Notes under the pieces: model-generated
The model's database searches: none
The model's input: the letters and a program-made list of their open reading frames with translations, nothing else
Told to the model about the DNA's origin: nothing
Assembly: GCA_001464615.1 (NCBI GenBank)
Contig: LNFI01000007.1
Location: forward strand, 248,001-312,000
Source of the DNA: Sphingomonadales bacterium Ga0077557
GTDB taxonomy: Bacteria > Pseudomonadota > Alphaproteobacteria > Sphingomonadales > Sphingomonadaceae
DNA length: 64,000 bases
Reading direction: 5' to 3'
Program-made: the position numbers and the translations under genes
Shown: in pieces, positions 33,811 to 45,180 of the stretch
Position numbering within the stretch: the first letter of the stretch is position 1
Layout: every line of letters starts with the position of its first letter

Positions 33811-33851
33811 CCGTTCGGGCTGAGCCCTTCGACAGCGCTCAGGGCGAACGG
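33811..33851. repeat. REP-like inverted repeat, copy 2 (short form)
   Basis: CCGTTCGGGCTGAGC (33811-33825) pairs with GCTCAGGGCGAACGG (33837-33851), two mismatches. It is a 41-base short form of the 69-base element seen at 6770, 47569 and 47802. Together with the larger inverted repeat it fills the gap between the convergent operons; nothing else is evident in 33628-33883. Confidence 0.8.
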
Positions 33852-33883
33852 AGCGGTTTCTGAAAGACAGACGCTGTCGGTAC

Positions 33884-34612
33884 CTATTTCTTCCCGAACA
33901 CCGCCAGCCGCGCCTTGACGTCGGGGCCCACCCCTTCGGTCTCCATGACTTCCCATTGCAGCCCGGCATCGAGCGGGTCCATGTCGGTCGCCTCGATCAG
34001 CCGCTTGTTCGCCGCGTGGCTGAAGGGCGAATTGGCGAGGATGCGCCGCGCGAAGGCTTCGACCTCCGCGAAGAAGCCTGCGTCAGGAAACACCGCCTCG
34101 CACAGCCGCATCCTCAGCGCTTCCTCTGCCCCCACCGTCTCCGCCGTGAACATCAGCCGCTTGGCCGTCGCGATGCCGACGCGGCGGGGCAGGCGCTGGC
34201 TCATGCCCCAGATCGGCGTGAAGGCCCATTTCGCATGGGTGTCCGAAAAGCGCGCCGTGTCGCTCGCCAGGATGAAATCGGCAGCGAGCGCCACCTCCAG
34301 CCCGCCGGTATAGCAATGGCCGTGCACCGCCGCGATCACCGGCTGGGGCAGCTTTTCCATCAACCGCAGCGTCTCGGAATGCCACCCGCGCGACGGGGGC
34401 TGCTCGCCCAAAATGTCGTTCAGATCATGCCCCGCGGAAAAACATTTCCCGGCCCCGCGCAGCACCACGCAGCCGACCGTCTCGTCCTTCTTGAGCGCCT
34501 CGACATGGCCGCGCAGCTCGCGAAACAGCTCGACCGTCAGCGCATTCAGCTTGTCGGGCCGGTTGAGCGTCAGCCAGCACAGCCCCCCATCATCCTCGCG
34601 CGTCACCAGCAT
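33884..34612 (-). CDS. Enoyl-CoA hydratase/isomerase family protein
   Basis: A 242-residue crotonase-fold enzyme. GAGKCFSAGHDLNDI and GHCYTGGLEVALAAD form the oxyanion hole; TPIWGMSQRLPRRVG is the region of the second catalytic acid, where no clear Glu is present, so hydratase activity is not assured. The start at 34612 follows GGGGAGAG; the open frame further upstream to 34813 has no similarity to the family. It ends the eleven-gene minus-strand array. Confidence 0.8.
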   Translation of the reverse strand: MLVTREDDGGLCWLTLNRPDKLNALTVELFRELRGHVEALKKDETVGCVVLRGAGKCFSAGHDLNDILGEQPPSRGWHSETLRLMEKLPQPVIAAVHGHCYTGGLEVALAADFILASDTARFSDTHAKWAFTPIWGMSQRLPRRVGIATAKRLMFTAETVGAEEALRMRLCEAVFPDAGFFAEVEAFARRILANSPFSHAANKRLIEATDMDPLDAGLQWEVMETEGVGPDVKARLAVFGKK

Positions 34613-34641
34613 CGTCACTCTCCCCGGGGCTCGCGGCGCCA

Positions 34642-35787
34642 TCAAAGACTGCGCGCGATAACCTCCTTCATCACCTCGTTCGATCCGCCATAGATGGTCT
34701 GCACCCGCGCATCGACATAGGCATCGGCGATCGGGCTCTCCATGATATAGCCATAGCCGCCGAACAGCTGCAGGCATTCGGCGACCACGTCGTTCTGCAT
34801 ATTGGCCAGCCATAATTTGCCGATCGCCGCTGTCACCGCGTCGAGATCGCCCGCGTGCAATTGCGCGATGCAGTGATCGAGGAACACCCGCCCCACCGTG
34901 GCAATCGTCTTAACCTCGGCGAGCTTGAAGCGGGTGTTCTGCATCTCGATCAGTTTCTGTGAGAAGAGTTCACGCTCGCGGCAATGGTTGACGGTCATCG
35001 CCAGCGCCGCCTCGATCGCCGCCTGCGCGCGGACCATGATCATCGTGCGCTCATAGGGCAGATCGGCCATCAGCTGGAAAAAGCCCTTGCCCTCCTCGGT
35101 ACCGAGCAGCTGCGATTGCGGCACGCGCGCGCCATCGAAGAACAGCTCGGCCGCTTCCTGCCCCTTCATTCCCATCTTGTTGAGCAGTTTGCCAACCGCG
35201 AAGCCCGGCAAATCCTTCGTTTCAACGAGGATGATCGACATGCCCTTGGCGCGCAGGCTCGGGTCGGTCTTGCACACCAACCCGACCAGATCGGCGCTGA
35301 AGCCGTTGGTGATGAAGGTCTTGCTGCCGGTGATGACATAATCGTCACCATCCTTGATCGCACGGGTCTGGATCGATTGCAGATCGGACCCTGCCACCGG
35401 CTCGGTCATCGCTATCGCGCCGATCAGCTCGCCCCGCGCCATGGCCGGAAGATAACGCTGCTTCTGTTCCTCGGTGCCATGGCGGGCGATGTAATTGGCG
35501 AGGATGCTGTGCACCGCGCGGCCCCAGGAGGTGCTGTTGGCCTTGGTCAGCTCCTCCGACAGCACCACCTCATAGCGGAAATCGGCGCCCATCCCGCCAT
35601 ATGCCTCGGGGATATCGGTGCAGAGGAAGCCCGCTTCCCCGGCAAGCCGCCAGAAATCGCGATCGACATGCTTTTGCGCGCGCCAGCGTTGCTCGTTGGG
35701 GGTCACCTCGCGCTCGATGAAGCGCAGCAGCGAATCGCGGAACAGGTCGAGTTCTTCGGTGCGCCAGGGAGATCGGATATCGGCCAT
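34642..35787 (-). CDS. Acyl-CoA dehydrogenase
   Basis: A 381-residue FAD enzyme with the full set of classical motifs: AIAMTEPVAGSDLQ, GSKTFITNGFSADL, QLFGGYGYIMESP and a C-terminal VQTIYGGSNEVMKE, whose Glu is at the normal catalytic-base position. Unlike the paired dehydrogenases it should be a homotetramer. It starts 29 bases after the nitronate monooxygenase-like gene. Next to an alpha-methylacyl-CoA racemase it would oxidise the 2S-methyl acyl-CoA epimer. Confidence 0.86.
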   Translation of the reverse strand: MADIRSPWRTEELDLFRDSLLRFIEREVTPNEQRWRAQKHVDRDFWRLAGEAGFLCTDIPEAYGGMGADFRYEVVLSEELTKANSTSWGRAVHSILANYIARHGTEEQKQRYLPAMARGELIGAIAMTEPVAGSDLQSIQTRAIKDGDDYVITGSKTFITNGFSADLVGLVCKTDPSLRAKGMSIILVETKDLPGFAVGKLLNKMGMKGQEAAELFFDGARVPQSQLLGTEEGKGFFQLMADLPYERTMIMVRAQAAIEAALAMTVNHCRERELFSQKLIEMQNTRFKLAEVKTIATVGRVFLDHCIAQLHAGDLDAVTAAIGKLWLANMQNDVVAECLQLFGGYGYIMESPIADAYVDARVQTIYGGSNEVMKEVIARSL

Positions 35788-35816
35788 CGTCGTTCTCGCT
35801 TTCCGTTAAGGGCGGA

Positions 35817-37983
<2,167 letters not shown>

Positions 37984-38021
37984 TGTCTCTCCCTAAAACC
38001 CGTCGCGCCCTTCTGGCCCGA

Positions 38022-39839
38022 TCAGTAGCCCGAACGCCCCGCCATAATCTCGGCAAATCGCGCCGCGTCCACCGGTACATAGCGCCGCGTCTTCGGATCG
38101 AGCATGAACAGCGGCTCGGTGACCTTGGCAGGATCAAACCCTTCCTCGACCACCCGAGTCTTGACGAGCTTGTGCGTGCCCGTCAGCTCCAGCCCCTCGC
38201 TCACCCGGATGAACACGGGCCGCGCATAATGCGCCAGCGTCCCCTCGACATAGTGCGCGAAGCGATCGAGATCGAGCGGTCCTGCGTCTGCCGCCAGCGC
38301 CAGTGCCGCCATGCCGGCCTTGCCGTCCGTGCCCGGCACCGCAACGCCGTAAACACAAGCGATATCGATCTGGTCGAACTGGCAGAGCACTTCGGCGACC
38401 TCGTTGGTCGACACATTCTCCGCCTTCCAGCGATAGGTATCGCCAAGCCGATCGACGAACTGGTAATGCGGAATGTCAAAGGCAAAGCCGACATCGACCT
38501 GCCGCAGCAGATCGCCGCTGTTGAACCAGCAATCGCCCGGCTCAAATGCGTCGCGGATCAACTTGGTTTCCGACTGTTCTTTGTTCTTATACCCGTCAAA
38601 CGAGGTTGCGCTGGTCGGGCTCACCTCGAATAGCAGCAGTCCGGGTTCGCCCTGCGGCACCAGTTTCAAGAAACCATCCGCGCCGCGAACCGCCGTCGCA
38701 TCCTCGGTCGAATAATCGACGAGCCGACACGTCGCGCCGGTCATGCCGATCGTTTCGTCCTTGTTGAAGACGTTCATGAAGCCGCCATTGGCCTCGCTCG
38801 CCCCCCAGAATTCGGTGATCCGCCGCAGACCAAAGCGCTTCTTGAACGGTTTCCAGATATCGGGGCGCAGCCCATTGCCGACGGCGCGGGTAATCCGCGT
38901 CTTGCGATCGAGCGGATCTTCGGGCGTGCTGAGCAGGTAACGGCACAGCTCGCCGATATAGACCAGGATGTTGCAGTTAAATTGGTTGGCTTCGCGGATA
39001 AGCGCCGATGCCGAGAATTTGGGCCGCAGGAACATCGAGCAGCCCGCAAAGATGCAACCGCCCCAACCGACCATCAGGCCAGTGCCATGATAGAGCGGCA
39101 GACAGTTGTAAACCCGGTCGTGCGGCCGCGCGCGCAGGCCGAACACCGCATTGCCCGCCGCACCATAATAGAATTTCTGGTGGGTGATGATCGTCGCCTT
39201 GGGCAGGCCAGTGGTGCCCGAGGTGAAGATATACAGCGCCCAGTCGCGCCCCAGTACCGGTTCGCATACCGGCAGCTCGTCCGAGGCAGCTGCCAGCAGC
39301 GCATCACCATCGACGAACCAGTCATGCCCCGGCGCCTGGCCGACGCCGAAATGGACAACTTCCGCGCCCTCAGGCACAGCCTTGCGATACTCGTCTGCGC
39401 AAGCAGCAATCGCGGCCAGTGCCCGGCCATCGACCATGCTCACCCGCGCCTCGATCTGCCCGACGCAGTGAATCAGCGGCGCGCCGACCAGATTGGTATT
39501 GATCAGCCCGACCACCGCGCCGATCCGGCTGATCCCGACGACACACGCCAGGAACAGCACGCTGTTGTCCATGTTGAGCGCGACCGCATCGCCCTTGGCC
39601 ACGCCGCGCGCGAGCAGCAGGTTGGACACGCGGTTGGCAAGCTTCTGAAACTCGCGCCAGGTCGTTTCGCCGTCATGGGTGACAAGCGTGATCGCATCGG
39701 GGCGAAGCGCGACCTGCGCGTCGATCAGCGAGGCGATCGTCGCCGGATCGTTAGGCCCGACGATGGGCACGCGGTCGCGATTGGCCTGAACATAGCGCAT
39801 TTCGCGTTCGGCGGCGCGTTTGCCCCTGGGTTCGGTCAT
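38022..39839 (-). CDS. Very-long-chain/FATP-type acyl-CoA synthetase
   Basis: A 605-residue ligase of the FATP/VLACS branch. YIFTSGTTGLPKATIITHQK is the P-loop region and RITEFWGASEANGGFM the adenylate motif; TYRWKAENVSTNEVAEVL is the FATP signature (Y-R-W-K-G-E-N-V-S-T-x-E-V). This branch includes bile-acid CoA ligases and FadD6, so bulky hydrophobic acids are likely substrates. The start at 39839 is the first ATG after the family-like region begins; the frame upstream to 39986 overlaps the SDR gene and is rejected. It precedes the racemase, as expected for activation before epimerisation. Confidence 0.85.
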   Translation of the reverse strand: MTEPRGKRAAEREMRYVQANRDRVPIVGPNDPATIASLIDAQVALRPDAITLVTHDGETTWREFQKLANRVSNLLLARGVAKGDAVALNMDNSVLFLACVVGISRIGAVVGLINTNLVGAPLIHCVGQIEARVSMVDGRALAAIAACADEYRKAVPEGAEVVHFGVGQAPGHDWFVDGDALLAAASDELPVCEPVLGRDWALYIFTSGTTGLPKATIITHQKFYYGAAGNAVFGLRARPHDRVYNCLPLYHGTGLMVGWGGCIFAGCSMFLRPKFSASALIREANQFNCNILVYIGELCRYLLSTPEDPLDRKTRITRAVGNGLRPDIWKPFKKRFGLRRITEFWGASEANGGFMNVFNKDETIGMTGATCRLVDYSTEDATAVRGADGFLKLVPQGEPGLLLFEVSPTSATSFDGYKNKEQSETKLIRDAFEPGDCWFNSGDLLRQVDVGFAFDIPHYQFVDRLGDTYRWKAENVSTNEVAEVLCQFDQIDIACVYGVAVPGTDGKAGMAALALAADAGPLDLDRFAHYVEGTLAHYARPVFIRVSEGLELTGTHKLVKTRVVEEGFDPAKVTEPLFMLDPKTRRYVPVDAARFAEIMAGRSGY

Positions 39840-39882
39840 CCCCGATCTCCAAATGTCGTTGGTCGCGTGGCCGGCATCAAAT

Positions 39883-40788
39883 CTACCCAACCCTCCCGAG
39901 ATTGGCGATGACCGGTGCTGACGCCTCGCGCACCGTCGCCGGGTGATCGGTCTCCTCGAAGCTGCAGAGCTGTTCCCAGGCGGCATCGACCGTCTCGGCA
40001 GTGATGTGCGTCGCGGGATCGAACGACACGCCGCGCGTCCGTTCCCAGCGCAGCTTCGCCATCCATCCCGCCGCCAGTTCGAACAGCGATCCGCTCTCGC
40101 GGTTATGTTCGGCGCACAGCCGCACGACCAAGGGGGTCACATATTCGGGCTTGAGCGCCTCGACCATCTCGGGGGCGGATATCGTCTCGAGCAAGCGCGA
40201 GCCCGCGATCGGCGCGATCGCGTTGACCATGATGTTCTTGGCAGCCCCTTCGATCGCCAGCGTCTTGGTGAAGCCGACCAGCCCCAGCTTGACCGCCGAA
40301 TAATTGGCCTGCCCGAAATTCCCGTAGATCCCGGCCGCCGATGCAGTGTTGACGATACGCCCGTAATTCTGCGCCTGCATGTGCGTCCATGCCGCCTTGG
40401 TCACCTTGAACGCGCCGAACAGATGGACGCGGTAGACGCGCTCCCAGTCCTCATCGGTCATTTTCCTGAAGCTCAGGTCGCGCAGCACGCCGGCATTGTT
40501 GATCAGCACATCGACGCGGCCGAAGGCAGCGATGGCGGCATCGATGATCCGGTCGCCCTGCTCGACCGAGTCATAGCTCGCAATCGCGGTACCGCCCATC
40601 GCCTCAATCTCGGCCACGACGAGATCGGCCGAAGTCGCGCTCTGCCCACCGCCGCGAATGTCCGCACCCAGATCATTGACCACCACCTTTGCGCCGCGCG
40701 CAGCGAATTCCAGCGCATAGGATCGCCCGAGCCCCCCACCGCCGCCGGTGATGACGACGACGCGGTCGTCAAAGCGTATCGCTGTCAT
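39883..40788 (-). CDS. SDR oxidoreductase, multifunctional-enzyme-2-type 3-hydroxyacyl-CoA dehydrogenase
   Basis: A 301-residue dehydrogenase with ITGGGGGLGRSYALEFAARG as cofactor site and the MFE-2 signature ASAAGIYGNFGQANYSAVK, which includes catalytic Ser, Tyr and Lys. The first four bases overlap the hotdog hydratase upstream, so hydration and oxidation are translationally coupled, as in fused MFE-2. It would oxidise a (3R)-hydroxyacyl-CoA. Confidence 0.82.
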   Translation of the reverse strand: MTAIRFDDRVVVITGGGGGLGRSYALEFAARGAKVVVNDLGADIRGGGQSATSADLVVAEIEAMGGTAIASYDSVEQGDRIIDAAIAAFGRVDVLINNAGVLRDLSFRKMTDEDWERVYRVHLFGAFKVTKAAWTHMQAQNYGRIVNTASAAGIYGNFGQANYSAVKLGLVGFTKTLAIEGAAKNIMVNAIAPIAGSRLLETISAPEMVEALKPEYVTPLVVRLCAEHNRESGSLFELAAGWMAKLRWERTRGVSFDPATHITAETVDAAWEQLCSFEETDHPATVREASAPVIANLGRVG

Positions 40789-41678
40789 GGCCTGCCCCCT
40801 GCCCGCCCGATGATCAATCCATTGGCCACCGCCGCGTCGCCATCCTGATTGAGCACCCGGAAAAACACCTGCGTCTCGTTGCCCGACTGCACCTGCGCCA
40901 GAATCTCGACGGTGATGGTCGTGTCGGCAAATACCACCGCGCGTAGCTGGCCATAGAGGCGCGTGATCCGTGTGGGATCGCCGTCGAAGCAGCGCGCGAT
41001 GATTACCGACATCGCGATCGACTTGGTCGCGCTGCCGTGCAAGATGATGTCGGCAAAGCCCGCGCGTACCGCGACGCGGCGATCGGTATGGATCGGCGCG
41101 TAGATGCCCGAGCTTGCGGTGTAATGGTGCAGCGCCCGGCGCGGCACGAACAGCGCGATGCGTGCCTCGGGCTCGGCGACCTCGGGCGGTTGCGGCCGCG
41201 GCGGTAGCGGATCGAGATCGACATCCCCGCCGGTCAGCGCGGCACCGCGAATGATCAGGTTGAAATCGACCTCCGCGATCAGCGCGCCGCCATCGTCAAC
41301 CATGCGGTAACGCTCGACATTATAGACGCCCGACCTGATTTGCCGCCGCGCGACCACCCGGCCCTGCGTCGTGATCGCCTGCCCCAGCCGGAAAGGCCGG
41401 TGGAGCCGCAGGTCAGTTTCGGCGTGCACCGCGCCCAGCCATGCCTCGGCCGATCCGCTTGCTGTGCTCGCCCCCAGGAACCCCTGCGCGTTGAATTGCA
41501 GCGCGAAGGCGATGCCCGGATGTACCAGCGGCTCGTCACCGCCCAGCAACGCATCGCCGACCTCGCCCAGCCCGGCGGTGAAGCCCAGCACTCGCCGCGC
41601 ATCGAGCAGTTCGGTGCTGGCACGCGTATAGCGCCCGACGCCCGCCGAATCGATGACGAGGCGGCCGGGCGCGCTCAA
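40785..41678 (-). CDS. MaoC-like hotdog dehydratase/hydratase
   Basis: A 297-residue double-hotdog protein. The C-terminal half has TASSGIYAPIHTDRRVAVRA then DIILHGSATKSIA, a recognisable hydratase-2 motif with Asp/His shifted as in other MaoC-like proteins. The N-terminal half resembles the FAS1_DH domain (GKALLG-like ALLGGDEPLVHPGIAFA). It lies between FadB-like and SDR genes with four-base overlaps on both sides. Expected to hydrate a bulky enoyl-CoA in the R configuration, as an alternative to the S-specific hydratase upstream. Confidence 0.75.
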   Translation of the reverse strand: MSAPGRLVIDSAGVGRYTRASTELLDARRVLGFTAGLGEVGDALLGGDEPLVHPGIAFALQFNAQGFLGASTASGSAEAWLGAVHAETDLRLHRPFRLGQAITTQGRVVARRQIRSGVYNVERYRMVDDGGALIAEVDFNLIIRGAALTGGDVDLDPLPPRPQPPEVAEPEARIALFVPRRALHHYTASSGIYAPIHTDRRVAVRAGFADIILHGSATKSIAMSVIIARCFDGDPTRITRLYGQLRAVVFADTTITVEILAQVQSGNETQVFFRVLNQDGDAAVANGLIIGRAGGRP

Positions 41679-43822
41679 GTGAAGCTTGCTCCGGCGGCCA
41701 GCTTCTCCGCGACGATCGCGGGGGCGCGGAACCGATCGCCATAGCGGTCGGCCAGTTCTGAGCAGCGATCAGTAAACCGCTGCAGGCCATAGGTGTTGAC
41801 GAACTGGATATAGCCCCCGGTCCAGGTCGGCGCGCCAATCCCCATCAGCGAGCCGATATTGCCCTCGGCTACCGTGTGCAGCACGCCTTCCTCAAGGCAT
41901 TTCAGGCTCTCGATCACGGCGCTGAACAGCATCCGGTCCTTGATGTCGTCATCGCTGATCCTCAGGTCGGCGCGGTAATAGCGGCTGACCAGCTCGGGCC
42001 AGATGTGCTTGCCGTCGACCTCATAGTCATAATAGCCGCCGCCATAATGGCGCCCGCCGCGCCCTTGCGCGACGAGTTCGCGGACAAGCGAGGTCGCACC
42101 CGCGCGCGGATTATCGCTTTCCTTGATCAGCCCCATCGCAAGCTGCGTCTCCTGCACCTCGACCGAGAGACGCTGGCTGATCTCGTCGTGCAGCGTCAAC
42201 GGGCCGACCGGCATGCCGAATGCCTTGGCGAGATTGTCGACGCGGATCGGGTGCACCCCTTCCGCGACCAGCTCGATCCCCTCCCATAGCTGCGCGCCGA
42301 TCGTGCGCGAGGTGAAGAAGCCGACCTTGTCGCTGACGACGATCGGCGTCTTCTTGATCTGCCGGACGAAATCGAAGGCCTTGGCGAGCGCCGCATCGCT
42401 GGTCGCCTCGCCCCGGATGATCTCGACCAGCGGCATCTTGTCCACCGGCGAAAAGAAATGCAGCCCGACGAAGCGCGACGGAGCAGCGGCGGCGCTGGCC
42501 AGGATGCTGATCGGCAGCGTCGAGGTATTGCTCGCCCACACGCCGCCTTCAGCAAGCTGCGCCTCGGCCTCTCGCGTCACCTGATGCTTCAGGTCGAGCT
42601 TCTCAAACACCGCCTCGATGATCAGTTCGCACCCGGCCAGGTCTTCGGTGCGGTCGGTGGGGGTAATCAGGTCGAGCACCGCCTGCCGGCGCGCATCATC
42701 GATCTTGCCCTTGGCCACCGCCTTTTCGAGCAGCGCCGCGCTATAGCCCTTGCCGCGTTCGGCGGCAGCCATCGACACGTCCTTGAGCACCACTGCCACG
42801 CCGGCCATTGCCGCCGCATAAGCGATGCCCTGCCCCATCATCCCGGCGCCGATCACGCCGATGCGGCTGACGGTGCTGCGCTCATACCCCTTGGGCCGGC
42901 TCACCCCGCGTCTTATCTCCCCCATCTGCAGGAAGTTGGCGCTCATCATGTTCTTGCCGATCGGCGACACGATCAGCGTCACCAGCCCACGCCCCTCGAT
43001 CTTGAGCGCGGTGTCGAGATCGAGCTTGAGCGATTCGACTGCGATGTCGAAGATCAGCTGCTTGTTGGGTAGCAGGCCGCGGGTCTGCTCGAACAGCTTG
43101 AAGGCAAATTGGTGCACGAAACCGCGCACCGCCGGGCTGTTGAGATCGCCACCCGGAATGACATAGCCCGGCCGATCCCAGGGCTGGACAGCCGCATCGG
43201 GATCGTCCTTGTGCGCCAATATCCATGCCTTGGCGCGCGGGATCAGCTCGTCGAGCGTGGGCGCGAGCTCGTCGACCAGCCCCTCGGCATGCGCCTGCGC
43301 GGCCGGCATGATCCGCCCTTCGAGCAGATAGGGCAGCGCCTTCTGGATACCGAATTTCTTGGTCATGCGGACGATGCCGCCGCCCCCCGGCAACAGGCCG
43401 AGCGTCGCCTCGGGCAGGCCGATCAGCACCGATCTGTCGTCCCACGCCACCCGGTAATTCGCCGCCAGCGTCAGCTCATATCCGCCACCCAGCGCCGCAC
43501 CGTTGATCGCGGCGGCGACGGGCACCTTCAGTCGCTCCATCGCGCGGATCATCATGCGCCCACGCGCGATGCCCTCGGTAATCAGCTGGTTGAAGCCCCC
43601 CTTGGGCGCTGCCGACATACCCTTCACATCGCCACCGGCAAAGAAGGTCGATTTGGCCGATGCCAGCACCACGCCGGTCACCGCCGCATCCTGGGCGATC
43701 GTCGCGAAGGTTTCCGCCATACCGGTCGTGAAGGCGTCGTTCATGACGTTCACCGCGCCGGGCATGTCGATCAGGATCGTGGCGATCCCGTCCTGGTCGG
43801 TGGTGTAGGGAAATGCCGTCAT
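41675..43822 (-). CDS. Trifunctional-type enoyl-CoA hydratase/3-hydroxyacyl-CoA dehydrogenase
   Basis: A 715-residue bifunctional beta-oxidation protein of the FadB/FadJ family. The N-terminal crotonase domain has GGDVKGMSAAPKGG and GGGYELTLAANYRV with LPEATLGLLPGGGG carrying the catalytic Glu. The second part begins with the NAD motif RIGVIGAGMMGQGIAYAAA and contains LHFFSPVDKMPLVEII with the catalytic His. It starts at 43822, 22 bases after the thiolase stop, so it is the alpha part of an alpha2-beta2 complex with that thiolase. The open frame back to 43939 lies in the thiolase. Confidence 0.9.
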   Translation of the reverse strand: MTAFPYTTDQDGIATILIDMPGAVNVMNDAFTTGMAETFATIAQDAAVTGVVLASAKSTFFAGGDVKGMSAAPKGGFNQLITEGIARGRMMIRAMERLKVPVAAAINGAALGGGYELTLAANYRVAWDDRSVLIGLPEATLGLLPGGGGIVRMTKKFGIQKALPYLLEGRIMPAAQAHAEGLVDELAPTLDELIPRAKAWILAHKDDPDAAVQPWDRPGYVIPGGDLNSPAVRGFVHQFAFKLFEQTRGLLPNKQLIFDIAVESLKLDLDTALKIEGRGLVTLIVSPIGKNMMSANFLQMGEIRRGVSRPKGYERSTVSRIGVIGAGMMGQGIAYAAAMAGVAVVLKDVSMAAAERGKGYSAALLEKAVAKGKIDDARRQAVLDLITPTDRTEDLAGCELIIEAVFEKLDLKHQVTREAEAQLAEGGVWASNTSTLPISILASAAAAPSRFVGLHFFSPVDKMPLVEIIRGEATSDAALAKAFDFVRQIKKTPIVVSDKVGFFTSRTIGAQLWEGIELVAEGVHPIRVDNLAKAFGMPVGPLTLHDEISQRLSVEVQETQLAMGLIKESDNPRAGATSLVRELVAQGRGGRHYGGGYYDYEVDGKHIWPELVSRYYRADLRISDDDIKDRMLFSAVIESLKCLEEGVLHTVAEGNIGSLMGIGAPTWTGGYIQFVNTYGLQRFTDRCSELADRYGDRFRAPAIVAEKLAAGASFT

Positions 43823-43844
43823 ATCACTGGGTCCAGCCTGGCCG

Positions 43845-45053
43845 TCACAGCCGCTCGATAATTGTGGAAATGCCCATCCCGCCGCCGACGCACATCGAGA
43901 GCATGCCGCGTTTGAGCCCGCGCCGTTCGAGTTCGTCAAGCATCGTGCTGAGCAGCACCGCCCCGGTCGCGCCGAGCGGATGCCCCATCGCGATCGCGCC
44001 GCCGTTGACGTTCGTCACCTCGGCATCGATGTCGAGATCGCGCATGTAGCGCATCGCCACCGACGAAAACGCTTCGTTGATCTCCCACAGATCGATATCG
44101 GCCTTGGTCATGCCCGCGACCTTCAGGCACTTTTCCGCCGCAGGGCCCGGGCCAGTCAGCATAATCGTCGGCTCGTTGGCGATAATGACCCCGGCGACGA
44201 TGCGCCCACGCGGCTCCAGCCCCAGCGCCTGGCCGATCTGCTCCGACCCGATCAGCACGGTCGCCGCGCCATCGACGATGCCGGAGGCGTTGCCGGCATG
44301 GTGGACATGGTTGATCCGGTCGAGCTGCGGATATTTGGAGAGCGCGGTCGCATCCATCCCGTTGGTGGCGGCATAGGCAAAGGACGGCTTGAGGCGCGTC
44401 AGCCCCTGCATGCTCGTTTCGGGCTTGATGAAATCGTCGCGCTCCAGGATCGTCACGCCGTTGCGGTCCTTCACCGGCACGACCGATCGATCGAAATAGC
44501 CGCTGTCGCGCGCATGCGCCGCGCGGCGCTGCGATTCGACCGCGAAGGCGTCGACATCCTCGCGGTCCCAGCCCTCGATCGTCGCGATCAGATCGGCGCC
44601 GACGCCCTGCGGCGTCGCGACCTGCCCCATGAGATATTCCGGATCGAACACCACCACACCGCCGTCCGAACCCATCGGCACGCGCGACATGCTCTCCACC
44701 CCGCCCGCGACGATCAGCTGCTCCCAGCCGGAAATGACCTTTTGCGCCGCGATGTTGACCGCCTCCAGCCCGGAGGCGCAGAAACGGTTGAGTTGGACCC
44801 CGGCGACGCTGTCGTCCCACCCGGCATATTGCACCGCGCATTTGGCGATGTTGGTGCCCTGGTCCTTGACCGGGGTGACGCAGCCCAGGATCACGTCGTC
44901 GACGCAGGCCGTGTCGAAACCATGCCGCGCCTGCAGTTCGTTGAGCAGCCCGGCCGCCAGCGCGATCGGCTTCACCTCATGCAGCGTGCCGTCGGCTTTG
45001 CCCTTGCTGCGCGGCGTCCGGATCGCGTCATAGATATAGGCGTGGGTCGACAT
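43845..45053 (-). CDS. Acetyl-CoA acetyltransferase/3-ketoacyl-CoA thiolase
   Basis: A 402-residue thiolase. Cys92 in LNRFCASGLEAVN is the nucleophile, AMGHPLGATGA carries His, and MCVGGGMGIS the second Cys. It is the usual beta subunit for the FadB/FadJ-like gene downstream. Of the tandem ATGs at 45056 and 45053 I choose the second because GAGGA lies at a better distance. The 127 bases before it (45054-45180) hold nothing I can name, though they are long enough for an internal promoter. Confidence 0.88.
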   Translation of the reverse strand: MSTHAYIYDAIRTPRSKGKADGTLHEVKPIALAAGLLNELQARHGFDTACVDDVILGCVTPVKDQGTNIAKCAVQYAGWDDSVAGVQLNRFCASGLEAVNIAAQKVISGWEQLIVAGGVESMSRVPMGSDGGVVVFDPEYLMGQVATPQGVGADLIATIEGWDREDVDAFAVESQRRAAHARDSGYFDRSVVPVKDRNGVTILERDDFIKPETSMQGLTRLKPSFAYAATNGMDATALSKYPQLDRINHVHHAGNASGIVDGAATVLIGSEQIGQALGLEPRGRIVAGVIIANEPTIMLTGPGPAAEKCLKVAGMTKADIDLWEINEAFSSVAMRYMRDLDIDAEVTNVNGGAIAMGHPLGATGAVLLSTMLDELERRGLKRGMLSMCVGGGMGISTIIERL

Positions 45054-45180
45054 CATGGTCCTCGCGGGGCCAGCCGGACAGGCGGCATGAACAGGCCATT
45101 GGGGGTAGCAGCCCCGCATGGCGTCGTGGCTGGCAAACCGCGCCAATGATGCCGGGATTTCGTGCCGCCAAGCCGTGCCG

